A stretch of 64,000 nt of DNA from Piezodorus guildinii (GCA_023052935.1 CM041293.1:169653341-169717340), one strand, 5' to 3'; counted from the first letter of the stretch, positions 21,214-33,110 are shown. Program-made: numbers and translations. Notes: generated by a model from the sequence alone, not told the origin.

Positions 21214-21215
<2 letters not shown>

Positions 21216-21226
21216 GATTAATATTT
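21216..21226. repeat. LINE-B target-site duplication, right
   Basis: GATTAATATTT, the partner of 16,576-16,586. Confidence 0.85.
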
Positions 21227-21367
21227 AACAATTAATATTGTTTGGTTTTATACCATCCCCTTATGTGATTTTTTTTTATATATAGTATGCCATATATCAA
21301 TGACCTAGCAGATTTTTAATATCTAAGTCTCATATGAGTTTTAAGAAAATTGTGAAATTGTGAAAAT

Positions 21368-22760
21368 TAAACCACCTTATTTCATTATTTTCGTATTAAA
21401 ATCTAAAATTCTTTTACTATCTTAATAACACTATTTTAAAATTATGGAATCAAACGTTGGTGTGATATGAATCGAAACTAAATGCGTAATTAGTACCTTA
21501 AAAATCAACTGCATTCCTGAATCATGTTTTAATACTTCTTCATTAATGAGAGTTCATCAGATAAAATCGAATAGACGATTTGAACAAAACTAAATGATTA
21601 GGACACAAATATGTAAAAATATCAACTTCATAAAAATGCCCTTTAGTGCCTTTTGGAAACCAACGTTCCAATTATATAATAATAGGTATTATATTTTTAA
21701 AATAATCGTTTACTATTATTCTTACATTAACTTTAAGTAAATTTGTTAGAGTATGAGAAAAATATACAGACATAGATAAAACAAAATTCTATATCAAAGT
21801 TATAATATACTTTTACCATAGGTTTATCTGTACATTTTTAAGTTAAGGTCTCCTGATAGAAAAAGTTTTAAATCTTACGTTTATCTTAGCCAGATAGATC
21901 AGGTACCCCGAAACATAAATCATGTAAAATTCATGACAGGTTTATTGAAGGGAGATATACCTGAAAAAAAAGAAAATATTTCGGTTTTTCCTTCAGAACC
22001 TAATCCTAAGCAATAAAAGTTGCTATTCTTGGAGCCCTCAGGTAGCTTAAGGAAGGAAATGGCGACTGGTTGGCTACTGACCTCTCTATTGGCGGCCGCT
22101 TTGAACTGCAAGTTCTTGCAGGAATAGAGAACAGAATAATATCCCTATTATTGATAAATATCATTTTTTTTGTTGCGTTGTAATAATTATAAAATATCTT
22201 ACTTATTCACGGTAAATTCTAAACCTTACGACTTATTATTTTTCTAGCCTGTCTATGTTGTAGTTTTAATTATTTTATTTTAGTTAAGAATAATAAAAAA
22301 AAAATAGTTTTCGTCCTAAACAAGACTGTCTATCTCTATTATTCTAAATATTTTTAGATAGTAAGGAGAGATAATATCCTTATACTTTAAAACTTCATAG
22401 AATTGTGGTGCCTTTTTCGATTTCGAAAGGCTATTCAATATTTTAATCTACTGTAGGAACATTTCTAGCCTTATATTTAAGGAGTTGTTTTTGTTAGCTA
22501 GCATGGCCAGATTTACATGTTGCAATGTACATTTAACAAACATACTAAAACTTCAACTTTACTCACAGATCATTGATGTTATAGAGTAAATTTCATACCT
22601 TAACAGCAATTTTAATATTTTTATGAGCAAGCATATCCCACAATCATTATTTTCAAGCCTATTGGTTCCTTACTATATATCATTATTGAAACAGTTTAAA
22701 CATAAATTATTTAATACCAATTTAAAAGACCATCAAACTCAATAAGTTTCATAGAGGTAT
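21368..22760 (+). repeat. Long inverted repeat, left arm
   Basis: From TAAACCACC at 21,368 to ATAGAGGTAT at 22,760 it matches the reverse complement of 23,371-24,857 with small indels. The arms look roughly 90% or more identical by eye. No transposase motif was found. Confidence 0.93.
21920..22150 (-). other. Coding-like stretch in the left arm (unrecognised)
   Basis: The minus-strand frame reads YYSVLYSCKNLQFKAAANRE and on to ISFLKLPEGSKNSNFYC, open for about 75 codons. The right arm keeps the same frame open over its first 55 or so codons. Base composition is richer in GC (GCGGCCGCC) than the rest of the arm. It may be a captured exon. I do not recognise the product. Confidence 0.35.
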
Positions 22761-23184
22761 ATTATCAAGGGTGTAAACCCATCATATAATGAAAATCGTG
22801 CAACCGAAAATACCATTCTATACCATACATTTTAATTTTTTATACCACACCTCAGATAGGGCTGAACCGCGTCCGATCAAACTTATTGCTGCTTTATTGT
22901 GTAATGCATATAACAATGACTGCAATTATATTGACAGAACTGTAAAGTACTACCGTTATAGTTTACCATTCCGCAATATTACCAGTCCGTCAAATTTAAG
23001 TGAATACGCGATAATAAAGTATAAAACCCTATAATATTAATGGTTTATATATTCATCAAGGTTATATAAACATTGTTAATATATTAATAAAAAAATTGAT
23101 AATACTAATAAAACCAAACAAAATAAGTTGTTATTAATTGAATTTATTTTAATAATAGGTATTTGTTTTTTAAATTTCTTTTCC

Positions 23185-23242
<58 letters not shown>

Positions 23243-23370
23243 ATATATATTATATGAATTTTATATTAATGTTTATTTTAATATAATTCGACTTCATCAT
23301 TTATTGTTGAAAATATTGTATGAATATAGCCTCATACCACTGTTACTATTGTTCGTTTTGAAGGAAATAT
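22761..23370. other. Loop of the long inverted repeat (610 bp)
   Basis: Contains a + strand open stretch at 22,789-23,034 (81 codons, unrecognised, containing AEPRPIKLIAALLCNAYNND) and a TA microsatellite. Confidence 0.6.
23189..23237. repeat. TA dinucleotide microsatellite
   Basis: About 24 uninterrupted TA units in the loop of the long inverted repeat. Confidence 0.97.
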
Positions 23371-23975
23371 ATACCTCTATGAAACTTTTTGAGTTCCATG
23401 GTCTTTTAAATTGGTATTAAATAATTTATGTTTAAACTGTTTCAATAATGATATATAGTAAGAAACCAATAGGCTTTAAAATAATGATTGTGGGATATGC
23501 TTGCTCATAAAAATATTAAAATTGCTGTTTAGGTATGAAATTTACTTTATAACATCCATGAACTGTAAGTAAAGTTAAAGTTTTAGTATGTTTGTTAAAT
23601 GTGCATTGCAACATTTAAATCTGGCCATGCTAGCTAACAAAAATTACTCCTTAAATATAAGACTAGAAATGTTCCTACAGTAGTTTAAAATATTGAATAG
23701 TCTTTTGAAATCGATCAAGGCACCACAATTCTACGTGAAGTTTTAATGTGTAAGTATATTATCTCTCCTTACTATCTAAAAATATTTATAATAATAGAGA
23801 TAGAAAGTCTTGTTTAGGACGAAAACTATTTTTTTTTATTAATTATTCTTATCTTAAATAAAATAGACAGGCTTGAAAAATAATAATTCGTAAGGTTTAG
23901 AATATACCATGAATAAATAAGATATTTTTTAATAGTTATAACACAACAATTAAAAATGATATTTATCAATAATAG

Positions 23976-24188
23976 GAATATTATTCTGTTCTCTATTCCT
24001 GCAAGAACTTGCAGTTCAAAGCGGCCGCCAATAGAGAGGTCAGCAGCCAACCAGGCGCCATTTCCTTCCTTAAGCTACCTGAGGGCTCCAAGAATAGCAA
24101 CTTTTATTGCTTAGTATTAGTTTCTGATGGAAAAACCGAAATATTTTCTTTTTTTCAGGTATATCTCCCTTCAATAAACCTGTCATGA
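23976..24188 (+). other. Coding-like stretch in the right arm (unrecognised)
   Basis: Open 70-codon reading that includes LQFKAAANREVSSQPGAISF and LPEGSKNSNFYCLVLVSDGK. It is the inverted partner of 21,920-22,150. A T-rich tract ending in CAG near 24,157 resembles a splice acceptor, and the two arms differ by one T in that tract, which changes the downstream frame. Confidence 0.35.
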
Positions 24189-24333
24189 ATTTTATATGAT
24201 TTATGTTTCGGGGTACCTGATCTACCTGGCTAAGATAAACGTAAGATTTAAAACTTTTTCTATCAGGAGACCTTAACTTAAAAATGTACAGATAAACATA
24301 TGGTAAAAGTATATTATAAATTTGATATAGAAT

Positions 24334-24451
24334 AAAAAAAAAAGGATTTATATAGATAATAAAAAGGTATATAAGCTGAACATTATCTTTTGTTTGAAAT
24401 TATTACAATAAGCCTAACATTCTAAAGCTATGATAATCAATCCTTTTTTAA
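24334..24451. mobile_element. Possible small MITE inserted in the right arm
   Basis: Sequence absent from the left arm, starting AAAAAAGGATT and ending AATCCTTTTTT, which gives imperfect 11-bp inverted termini. Too short to class further. Confidence 0.4.
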
Positions 24452-24857
24452 TTTTGCACATAAAAATTAATTTTGTTTTATCTATGTCTGTATATTTTTC
24501 TTATACTCTAACAAATTTACTTAAAGTTAATGTAAGAATAATAGTGAACGATTATTTTTAAAATGTAATTCCTATTATTATAAAATTGGGACGTTGGTTT
24601 CCAAAAGGCACTAAAGGACATTTTTATGAAGTTGATATTTTTACGTATTTGTGTCCTAATCATTTAGTTTTGTTTAAATCGTCTATTAATGAAGTAGTAT
24701 TAAAACATGATTCAGGAATGCAGTTGATTTTTAAGGTACTAATTACGCATTTAGTTTCGATTCATATCACACCAACGTTTGATTCCATAATTTTAAAATA
24801 GTGTTATTAAGATAATAAAGGTTTTAATACCATAAATAATGAAATAAGGTGGTTTAA

Positions 24858-25840
24858 TAATATATTAATGAGATAGTTGTGTGCTTTTTGTAAAATTTCT
24901 TCTTGGAAATCAACGTCTCAATTTGTTAGTATAATTTTATTAAATAAGTATATCTTACCTTGAAATTGTATTCTGTTCTGTCGTATCTAGTTTTACAATG
25001 TTTTATAATAATCATTGATTGTATTTCATATTTTAAATGGTATTACTTATCCAAGTTGTATAAGATATATTAGATTATTAAAATAAATGGTTTTATAATA
25101 TTAAAAAAGCGTTTTGTTAATTTTTTTAATTAATGTGCTAGTAATGTAATTTCTTTTAATTATTAGATTAATATCAGTTAATCATTTTGAATTAATATTG
25201 ATAGATAAGCAGAAAATTCGCGTTCTTTCTCAAAAATGCGGTCGTTAAAATCTCTTGTGAAAAAGACTTTAACGCCTTAATTACAACTTTAAACTGGAAT
25301 TTATGTTATATTTTCATATTTTTTATATTATTCTCACTTTATGCCGACTAGTCAAATTTAAAGAGTAGTGCGATTGATTTAAATTTTACTTCGGAGACTT
25401 TTAACTAAATTTAAAATGGCATTACTTTCATTTAATTATATATCAAAATTCTTATTTCAGCGATATATTTCGCTATGAAACTTATTGATGAAATCATTTT
25501 TAAAAGTAAATTATTTTATTGCTAACAAACTTTATCTTTATACAGTTGTTCTTTTAATATTACAGGCTTTATTATCATTTACGAGTGTAGTATAACATAG
25601 TACACAATAAATATAGTCAAATTAAATCATAAAAACAAATAGACAATAATAAGCAAATATGCAGGCATAAAACAGATTCATGGGTGCTTACTTTATAGAA
25701 GCTGGTTTTGCTCAGGAACTTCTATAGACACGTATATTTTACTATTGTGATATTGGTGTTACAAGTCAAAGAGTCTGTTATGTCTGACTGTGTTTTGAGA
25801 TTAAATAGGCACGTGGGTGATTTTAATGTATTATAAAAGG
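24858..25840. other. AT-rich intergenic sequence
   Basis: No supported gene, repeat or splice-paired exon seen. Confidence 0.5.
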
Positions 25841-25844
25841 AATA

Positions 25845-26063
25845 ATGCATCTGGTAAACTTGTACAATTCCTATTTAAGGCTGAGGTATTTCCCTAATGC
25901 ATGGAAGAATGCACTAATGTTTCCCCTCCTGAAAATTGCCAAGTCTGAAAATGACACTTCTCACTTTCGCATGTTCTTATTATTACATTGCATTAACGAG
26001 TATCAGCTCAAATGCCAGCAAGGCAGTCAATCAATCTCAAAATTATTGTCAAAGTATAGTTAA
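25845..26063 (+). pseudogene. LINE reverse-transcriptase fragment
   Basis: The reading NLYNSYLRLRYFPNAWKNAL then MFPLLKIAKSENDTSHFRMF matches the conserved RT region before the YRPIS motif of LINE ORF2. Only this patch survives. Confidence 0.7.
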
Positions 26064-26329
26064 TTAGCTAAAATATCGAAGTGAATACTGAAAAAACAAA
26101 GGGTATAGATTATTCTTAAAAAAAAAAAAAAATAAAATAAAATGTTTAGAGTAAATAACCATAGATCATAGAGATATCAGAAACCAAATTAAAATAGGGG
26201 CTAGGTACAAAAAAAAATATTTATACGAAAATCTATTTGCAGATTGTGGCCTCAATGCAACAAGAATTATCATAGGAAAGTAAATAATCACATAATATAA
26301 TAATAATGTGAACCAGCGGAGGCCAATAT

Positions 26330-26610
26330 GAGGCGTAATAGCCACAAACATACATCACATGAGAGGGGATGTCCGAACTCCAGTATAAATATTTACCAAA
26401 TATCTCGGGGCCAGTGCCGTTTAAATCTTTCATAAGGTATATAGGGTGGGTGGAGCTGGATATGGATCGCGATAAAGAACAAGGATGATGAATAAGGTTT
26501 TGATGGAAACTGGAAAATTGGAATGGTACGAGGCCTAAAATAAATGGAATATTAAGGTCGTGGTGTAGGGTACAGTTGATAGTTTCGTTCCCCTAAATAT
26601 GCCAAGCATT
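26330..26610 (-). pseudogene. Jockey-like LINE 3'-end fragment, related to LINE-B
   Basis: The reverse complement reads HPYIPYERFKRHWPRDIW, then a short 3' UTR resembling that of LINE-B. It is 5'-truncated and joined to unrelated sequence near 26,600. Confidence 0.7.
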
Positions 26611-26795
26611 ACACCAGTCTTCGACAAGCAAGCCAAAAAGTTCTGAAACTCTCACGTTGTATATAATGTGGGATCCAGACAAAATGGTATCAATATTTCA
26701 AGAACTCTGGCTTAATGGTTTGCAAAAATTAATGCATTACAAGTAATTTTAGTACCAGAAATAAAGGGTAATATAAAGTAACTATATTTATTGGT

Positions 26796-26809
26796 ATAAA
26801 TAAATAGGT
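26796..26809. repeat. RTE target-site duplication, left
   Basis: ATAAATAAATAGGT, matching 29,684-29,697 with one mismatch. Confidence 0.75.
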
Positions 26810-29683
26810 CCTCGCGCGGATCTCATTACCGCGTATGGGCAGCGTCCCACGGGTGGCGGATGTGGGGATGGTCGGTGGAATTTCCTTGGAAGCTCCTCCC
26901 GGCTAAGTCCGATGGACTCGCTGACCAACAATGAGAGCGGCCCCCCAGGCTTGCTGGAGGGTGTGACGTAAGTTCGAACGCCCTACTCACATATTTTAGT
27001 TCACAAAATATCACAAAAAGTCATGGATTCCTCTGAGGTAAAACGCTCATTATCCGGAGGTAAACTAGTCCCCCGTTCGGGTCTCCGGGTGGGGACTGCT
27101 TCAGGGGAATCATGGCGCACGATGAAAATTAGAGATCTAACAATAGGGACGTGGAACGTTAGAAGTTTAAATACGGCAGGTGGGTTAAAGTCGGTCGCGA
27201 ATGAAGTTAAGGGGTACCATTTAGATATCGTTGCATTACAAGAGGTTCGCTGGCCAGGGGAGGGTTCGTTAACAGAAGGAAAGTATACTATGTGGTACGG
27301 GGGGAGCGTTAATTATTGTCTAGGTACCGGGTTTCTGATTAGGAATAGATTTCTTTCCGCATTACGGGACGTACAGTTCTTTAGTGAAAGAATATAGGTT
27401 GCTATATTTCAAGGGCGTTGGTTTAAAATCGCGTTTATAAACATTCATTCTCCCACCGAAGACAGTGATGATGAAGTAAAATGCGAATTTTATGATAAAC
27501 TAGAGTCGGTTTACGATAAGTTACCGCGAAATTACATTAAGATAATACTAGGCGACGCGAACGCAAAGGTTGGAAGGGAAGAAGTATATCGTCCTACAAT
27601 CGGTAAAGAAAGTTTGCACGAATATAGTAATGATAATGGGACCCGACTAATAAACTTTGCCATTTCGAAAAACCTAGTAATCAAAAGTACTACATTTAAA
27701 CATAAGGATATTCATAAGTATACGTGGACATCGCCGGATGGACAAACACGGAATCAAATCGATCATGTTTTAATACAAAACAGATGGCAAAGTAGCATAA
27801 TTAACGTGAGATCGTATCGGGGTGCAGAATGCGGTTCTCATCATGAATTAGTAATTGCGAAACTTCGACAAAAACTAAATACAAAAAAGAGAACACGGAA
27901 CTATATTCGTCCCGAGAATTTTGATTTAGTTAAATTGAACAACCTCGAAATTAGAAAACAATTCGCGATAGAAGTAAAAAATCGGTTCGAAGCTTTGGAA
28001 TCTTCAGACGAGGAACACAAAGATGTAAACAAACTATGGGAAGGGATCAGGGATAATATTAAAGAGGTCGGTAATTTATGTCTTGGAAAAATCGAAAATA
28101 AAAAAAACAAACCTTGATTCGACAGGGATTGTCAAAATATGTGCGAAAAAAGAAAAACCGCTAAACTGAATTCCTTAAATAATCCAAGCGATAATAATGT
28201 GGCTTATTTTCGGTTAGTAAGAATGAAACTTCAAAACTCTTAAGAAATAAGAAAAGAGAGTATCTTAAAGGCAAAATAATAGAAATAGAAAAACACAGAA
28301 ACGAAAATAACGTAAGTGAGATGTACAAAGGTAATAACAAATCGCGTAAAAGATTTGAACCTCTATTGAATGCGGCTAAAGATGCAAATAACAATATAAT
28401 TGCGGATCCTTCTGGGATATTAAATAAATTTAAACAACACTTTGACGGCATCTTAAATACGGAAAATAATAATCAATCTCCTCTCTCTGAACATCAGAGC
28501 GCTGAACCCTGGATAGACGCACCGAGTAAAGAGGAAGTCGAAATGGCGATAGAAAAATTAAGTGTGGAGAAGCGGGCTTTTCCAAAATACATTTTTTAGT
28601 TAAAAAGATCTAGGAAACTGAAAAAATGCCGAAGAATATAAACTATATTCGTCCCGAGAATTTTGATTTAGTTAAATTGAACAACCTCGAAATTAGAAAA
28701 CAATTCGCGAGTTAGAATCGTTCATAATTATTCCGAGAGATTTGAGGTGCGATCGGGTTTGAAACAGGGTGACTCCCTTTCACCTGTGTTATTTAATATA
28801 GCTTTAGAATATGTCATAGAAAAGGTGATTTGTACCGAGAAAGGCTTAAATATGGGTGACAAGATTCCGGTTTTGGGGTATGCCGATGATCTGGTACTGC
28901 TAGGTGAAGACACGGAAACCATACAACTAAATACAAGTGTGTTAATAAAAACCGGTAAAGAAATAGGAATCGAATTAAATACCGATAAAACGAAGTATAT
29001 GATTAGTAGCAGAAACGGTGTCGATCTTGGTGATATTGATGTATCAGGTCATACTTTTGAACACGTAGAGAAATTCAAGTATTTAGGTTCAATTATAACT
29101 AGAAAAAATGAAATCCAGGAAGAAATAAAGTCCCGGTTAAAGGTGGGAAATGCGTGTTAGTATTATTCAATTGCTAAGTTAGTAAGTTCGCGGCTTCTAT
29201 CTAAAAACTTAAAGATTAGAATTTATAAAACTATTATTCTTCCAATGGTTCTTTACGGATGTGAAACGTGGCCGCTTACTTTAAAGGATGAACAACGGCT
29301 TAAGGTTTTCGAAAATAAGGTATTGCGTAAAATATTTGGTCCAAAGAGAGATGAGGCCACTGGGGAGTTTAGAAGGTTGCATAACGCGGAATTGCGGAAC
29401 TTGCATCCTGTGAATATAATTGAGCTGATTGCATCGCGGAGACTCAAATGGGCGAGTAAAGTTGTTGGGCTTGATGACGAGCGGGTTCCGAGAAAGTTGG
29501 TATTTGCTGATCCGACTGGTAGGCGTCCGAAAGGTAGGCCGAAGCGGAGATGGGAGGATTGCGTTAAGGCTGATCTCGGGAGCTTGGGCTTGAATGGTGA
29601 ACATTGGACGAGTCTGTGTAGGCGGCATTTGGTGGTATCGGCATCGAACCTTCGGGTTCGCTAAGCCTATTATTATTATTATT
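26810..29683 (+). mobile_element. RTE-clade non-LTR retrotransposon, full length but damaged
   Basis: A GC-rich 5' region (CCTCGCGCGG start), a single ORF of endonuclease plus RT, and a 3' end in ATT repeats, flanked by a 14-bp target duplication with one mismatch. Lack of poly(A), a simple-repeat tail and a single ORF fit RTE elements. One RT segment is missing near 28,600-28,710. Confidence 0.88.
27023..29664 (+). pseudogene. RTE ORF: endonuclease plus reverse transcriptase, broken
   Basis: Endonuclease motifs: TIGTWNVRSLNTAG, IVALQEVRWPGEG, ILGDANAKVGRE and GSHHELVIAKLR. RT motifs: VRSGLKQGDSLSPVLFNIAL and the catalytic GYADDLVLLGED near 28,880. C-terminal part: PMVLYGCETWPLT then RKIFGPKRDEATGEFRRLHN, typical of RTE. 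Breaks: TAG at 27,395, TGA near 28,115 (probably a Trp codon), a frameshift near 28,240, loss of the RT fingers near 28,600-28,740, and TAG near 29,158. Seen in many insect genomes as endonuclease-reverse transcriptase or craniofacial development protein 2-like models. Confidence 0.9.
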
Positions 29684-29697
29684 ATAAATTAATAGGT
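29684..29697. repeat. RTE target-site duplication, right
   Basis: ATAAATTAATAGGT, the partner of 26,796-26,809. Confidence 0.75.
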
Positions 29698-29859
29698 ATA
29701 ATTTAGATAAATGATCTAATTAAAAAAAAAAGCCTTATTTTGTATTTACTGTTTAATCCTACATTCAGGGAACGTAGAGCCTTAAATATGGGTGAATATT
29801 ATTTAAAAAGTAAATCGCTAAAAAGAAATCATAGGTTGATTAGTCTCTTAATTAAGAGT

Positions 29860-31749
29860 TTTTTTTAAAGTTTATTTATTGATATTTACAACTGTATAAT
29901 TATATACAACAAGTAAATGTGATGGATATAGTAATCTAACATGAAATACATCTTCAGCACTCTAGAAATATTTTAAACTAGAAGGTCTCGGGGCCATCTT
30001 CTTTTCAGACACCTCGGAGGATTATGAGGAATCAAAGAGGATGATAGGATAGAAACTAGTGGATTAGAGTGAAAATGGAGTTTTTCGTGGAATGATTGAT
30101 ATCTGGTTCGGGCTAATTCAGTAACATATGGGATATTAAGGTCTTTATGGATGAGCTTATTCGTGACAAAGTAAGGAGCGTTATGGAGTTTACGAAGGAT
30201 TTTGGATTGTAAGGATTGGATACGAGAAGAATTTGATGGTTTGGTAGAGCCCCATAGCTCTACTCCGTAAGTCCATATCGGTCTCCTGATGGTCATATAA
30301 ATAAGTCTTTTGTAATTAAGTGAAAGTTTGGAGCGTTTGTCCAGTAAGTGTTGGAGTAGTCGAAAACGTCGGGCAGTTTCTTGTCTTTTCAGTCTTGTAT
30401 GGAGATTCCGTGTCAGACGTTTGTCAAGGTGGAGTCCGAGGTATCGAATCTGTTCAACAGGGGCTAGTGGAGTGTCATTAAAGGATACTGTGGGGCAGGA
30501 AGTCATTGGTTTACGGCGAAGGGTAAAGGTTATTTGGTGGGATTTGTTAGAATTAACTTTAATCCTCCATTTCTGATACCATACTTGAAGGTCTCGGATG
30601 TGGTATTGAAGAGTGTAGGAGGCAGTAAATGGATCATTATCTACCGATAGCACACACGTGTCATCAGCATAAGTAGAAAGGAAAGTGTTAGGATGGGTTG
30701 AGATATCAGCTGTATAGACTGTATAAAGGACAGGCCCTAGGATGCTGCCTTGGGGAACACCAGCAGATTGCGAAAAAAGGGAGGAACAGGAGCTGTGGTG
30801 ATTTATTTGGAAAGATCTATCAGCAAGGTAGGACTGTATAATAAGAAAATAAGTAGGAGGGAGAATTTGTAAAGCAATCCCGGGTGCCAGACTCGGTCAA
30901 AGGTCTGTTCTACGTCGAGAAAGGCTCCCGAGCAGTACAATTCGCGCTCCAACGTAGAGGAGACAACATCCACCACACGATGACATTCCTGGATAGCGGA
31001 GTGAGATGTACGGAAACCGAATTGATGATCTGGAATAATATGATGGGAATCATGTATTAGGTAGATTCGTTTCAGAAGGAGTTTTTCCAGAATTTTTCCC
31101 ATAATACATAAAAGAGATATGGGACGGCAGGAAGAAGGATTTTCAGGTGACTTTTTGGGCTTAGGGATCATTTTTACTATGGATAATTTCCAGGAGGCAG
31201 GAAAATAAGTAGTGCGGAGTACGGCATTGTAGATGTAGGTGAGGAATAGGAAGGCTTTTTGAGGGAGATGTTTCAAGATATGGGAAGTGATTTGGTTATG
31301 GCCACGAGCTTTTCGAGCAGGTAATCTATGAATGATATTGGATATTTCTGAAGGGGGGAAAGCTTTAGGTGGAAGGGTCATTTGGAGGGGAATAGTTAGG
31401 TGTTCTTCTATCCTTTGGAGGTGTTCGGGATTAAGGATATCTGGATGGGGAGTATAATTATTGTAAAGATGTTGTCCGAATATCTGGGCTTTCTCTTTGT
31501 TAGATCTTGTCCAGGTTTTGTTTTCAGTCAGGAGTGGATAGTTAAAGTCTTTGAACTTATGAAGTTTTTTTGTGGTTGTCCATAACGGTTTGTCTGTTGT
31601 AGTAAGGTTTTCAGTAAAGTTGAGGAAATTTTGAACTTTGTATGTCTTTATTTCTGATTTGAGTTTGTTAGTTAGTTTGGTATAGTAAGTTTTGTCAGCT
31701 GGGTATCGTGTTTTATGCCACTTCGATCTCGCTTTGCGTTTTTCTTTTA
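29860..31749 (-). mobile_element. LINE-D: 5'-truncated Jockey-like element
   Basis: The minus strand carries only the ORF2 C-terminal two thirds and a 3' UTR ending with AATAAA and a run of eight A near 29,860. Sequence identity stops near 31,749 inside ORF2, a normal 5' truncation from incomplete reverse transcription. Confidence 0.88.
29973..31749 (-). pseudogene. LINE-D ORF2 fragment (reverse transcriptase), one frameshift
   Basis: Open from the truncation point (RKARSKWHKTRYPADKTYYT) through NPSSCRPISLLCIMGKILEK, HQFGFRTSHSAIQE and FLDVEQTFDRVWH. A frameshift near 30,870 follows, then the second frame with AGVPQGSILGP, TYADDTCVLS near 30,665 and the C-terminus RCLKRRWPRDLLV. The single shift and otherwise clean reading suggest modest age. 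It resembles the relic at 33.6-35.3 kb more than LINE-B. Confidence 0.88.
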
Positions 31750-32620
31750 AAGTTAGAGTTAAAAACAGTTAAATGTTATTTATTCAAAGTGTCATGGCCG
31801 CTACTACTGTACTACTTACGTATCGCTTTTTGACTATTACTTTGCCATTTCGGTGTTACAGATGTTTCAAATGTCAAAATTCGTTATTAGAGAGTTATTA
31901 AACTAATAAACACATTAACAATCCCACATAGAGAGGTGAGTGCACTTAGTTTAATAACGCACATAATAGATTGTTGGCAGCTTTGACTAGATAATAGGAG
32001 AGCATAAATCCCTTTGGTACACCGTTATCATCATTCCGTACACTGTTATTGTGTACGGTGTAAGGAAGGTCTCGGTCAACACAGTTGTCAGCTACGAGAT
32101 CGTAACGAAATAGTTGTATATATATTTTCTAGTTTTCTTTCTCTAAGACAATTTTTTTTTCTTCTAGAGACTTTTTTTTTTCTATTAATGTTATATTAAA
32201 TTATAACATTTAATAATTATAAGTTATTAATTAAATATGTCTGTTTTGATTTTTATGTTACATGTATATAATAATAATATTTATTTGTTTTCGGTGTAAT
32301 CCCCATAAATAAGGAGTTTGTTATTACAGTTCATATATTGACAATATTAACAATATCACAAAAAACCAAATAAATACTACTGAAGACTGTTTACAAACAT
32401 CATTGTTATAAAATAAATAAAGCATATTTTTTGAAATTATAAACAAAAATGTCAAACAAAACAAACGAAAAACCAACAAAATAAAATAAAAAGTTGAACA
32501 TTAGAGGAATTTAAAGTAATCAGTTAACAATATATTAATCTTTCAATTTTTATAACCTAATATAAATTAGATTAAACAATGTAAACTAATATTATAAGTT
32601 AAGAAATAGGGGATGTTAAA
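31750..32620. other. Intergenic sequence
   Basis: No supported gene. There is a short repeat pair around 32,018 and 32,045 (GTACACCGTTATC / CACTGTTATTGTGTACGGTG). Confidence 0.4.
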
Positions 32621-32639
32621 AGGTGGTCCCTAGCCGGTG

Positions 32640-33110
32640 CGATGTCAGGTACTCGTTAAAGAATCCTAATAAAACCTGGGTAGGCAAAATTTATGACTCC
32701 CACTCGTCCGATTAGCCATAGTTAGCTGCTAATATTTCTGAACTCAGTGTTGTATTTGGAGTTAAACGCCGCGTCAATATCAACACTGAGGGAATTAATT
32801 TTATTTCTATTGATTATATCTTAGAGGTTTCCTTGGAGTTCTTCTGGTTTTAGGTTATCTTCTTTTAAAATCATTGACAAATCTACTTTTTATTGTTTTA
32901 TTTTTAATTGTAACTACCAGTTCAATATATTTTTATTGCCTTTGAGTTGTCTTAATCTGTTAAAACATATCCTGGGTAGCCTCTCATCTGGCATTTTTAA
33001 TAGAGCAATCCACCATCTGAACATTCTTTTGATTACTTCAATTGCTAAACTTGAAATTCCTGTCTCTAATCTGACTATGTAGTTAGGAGTATATTTGAAC
33101 ATTGGTATAT
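32640..33110 (-). pseudogene. Non-LTR retrotransposon C-terminal fragment
   Basis: The minus-strand reading YTPNYIVRLETGISSLAIEV then KRMFRWWIALLKMPDERLPR resembles the region after the RT in several LINE groups, where a conserved local-name/arginine-rich stretch is found. Upstream minus-strand sequence near 32,780 may read AAFNSKYNTEFRNI. Group not assigned. Confidence 0.5.

Larger units (their letters stand above)
16587..21215 (-). mobile_element. LINE-B: full-length Jockey-like non-LTR retrotransposon with intact ORFs
   Basis: In minus-strand order: 5' UTR 20,847-21,163, ORF1, ORF2, a 3' UTR of about 260 bp with AATAAA near 16,608, and a short A tail. It is flanked by the 11-bp duplication GATTAATATTT. 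Neither ORF has a stop or shift, so this is the best candidate for a recently active LINE here. It shares architecture and about half of its visible motifs with LINE-A. A run of 50 T lies between the 5' UTR and the target duplication. Confidence 0.93.
23371..24857 (-). repeat. Long inverted repeat, right arm
   Basis: Inverted partner of 21,368-22,760. About 95 bp longer, because of an insertion near 24,334-24,470 partly offset by small gaps. Confidence 0.93.

Noticed and set aside
31990..32130. GTACACCGTTATC and GTGTACGGTG repeats as a transposon terminus
   Set aside because: Partner copies lie only about 25 bp apart and no element body is attached. Too little to call.
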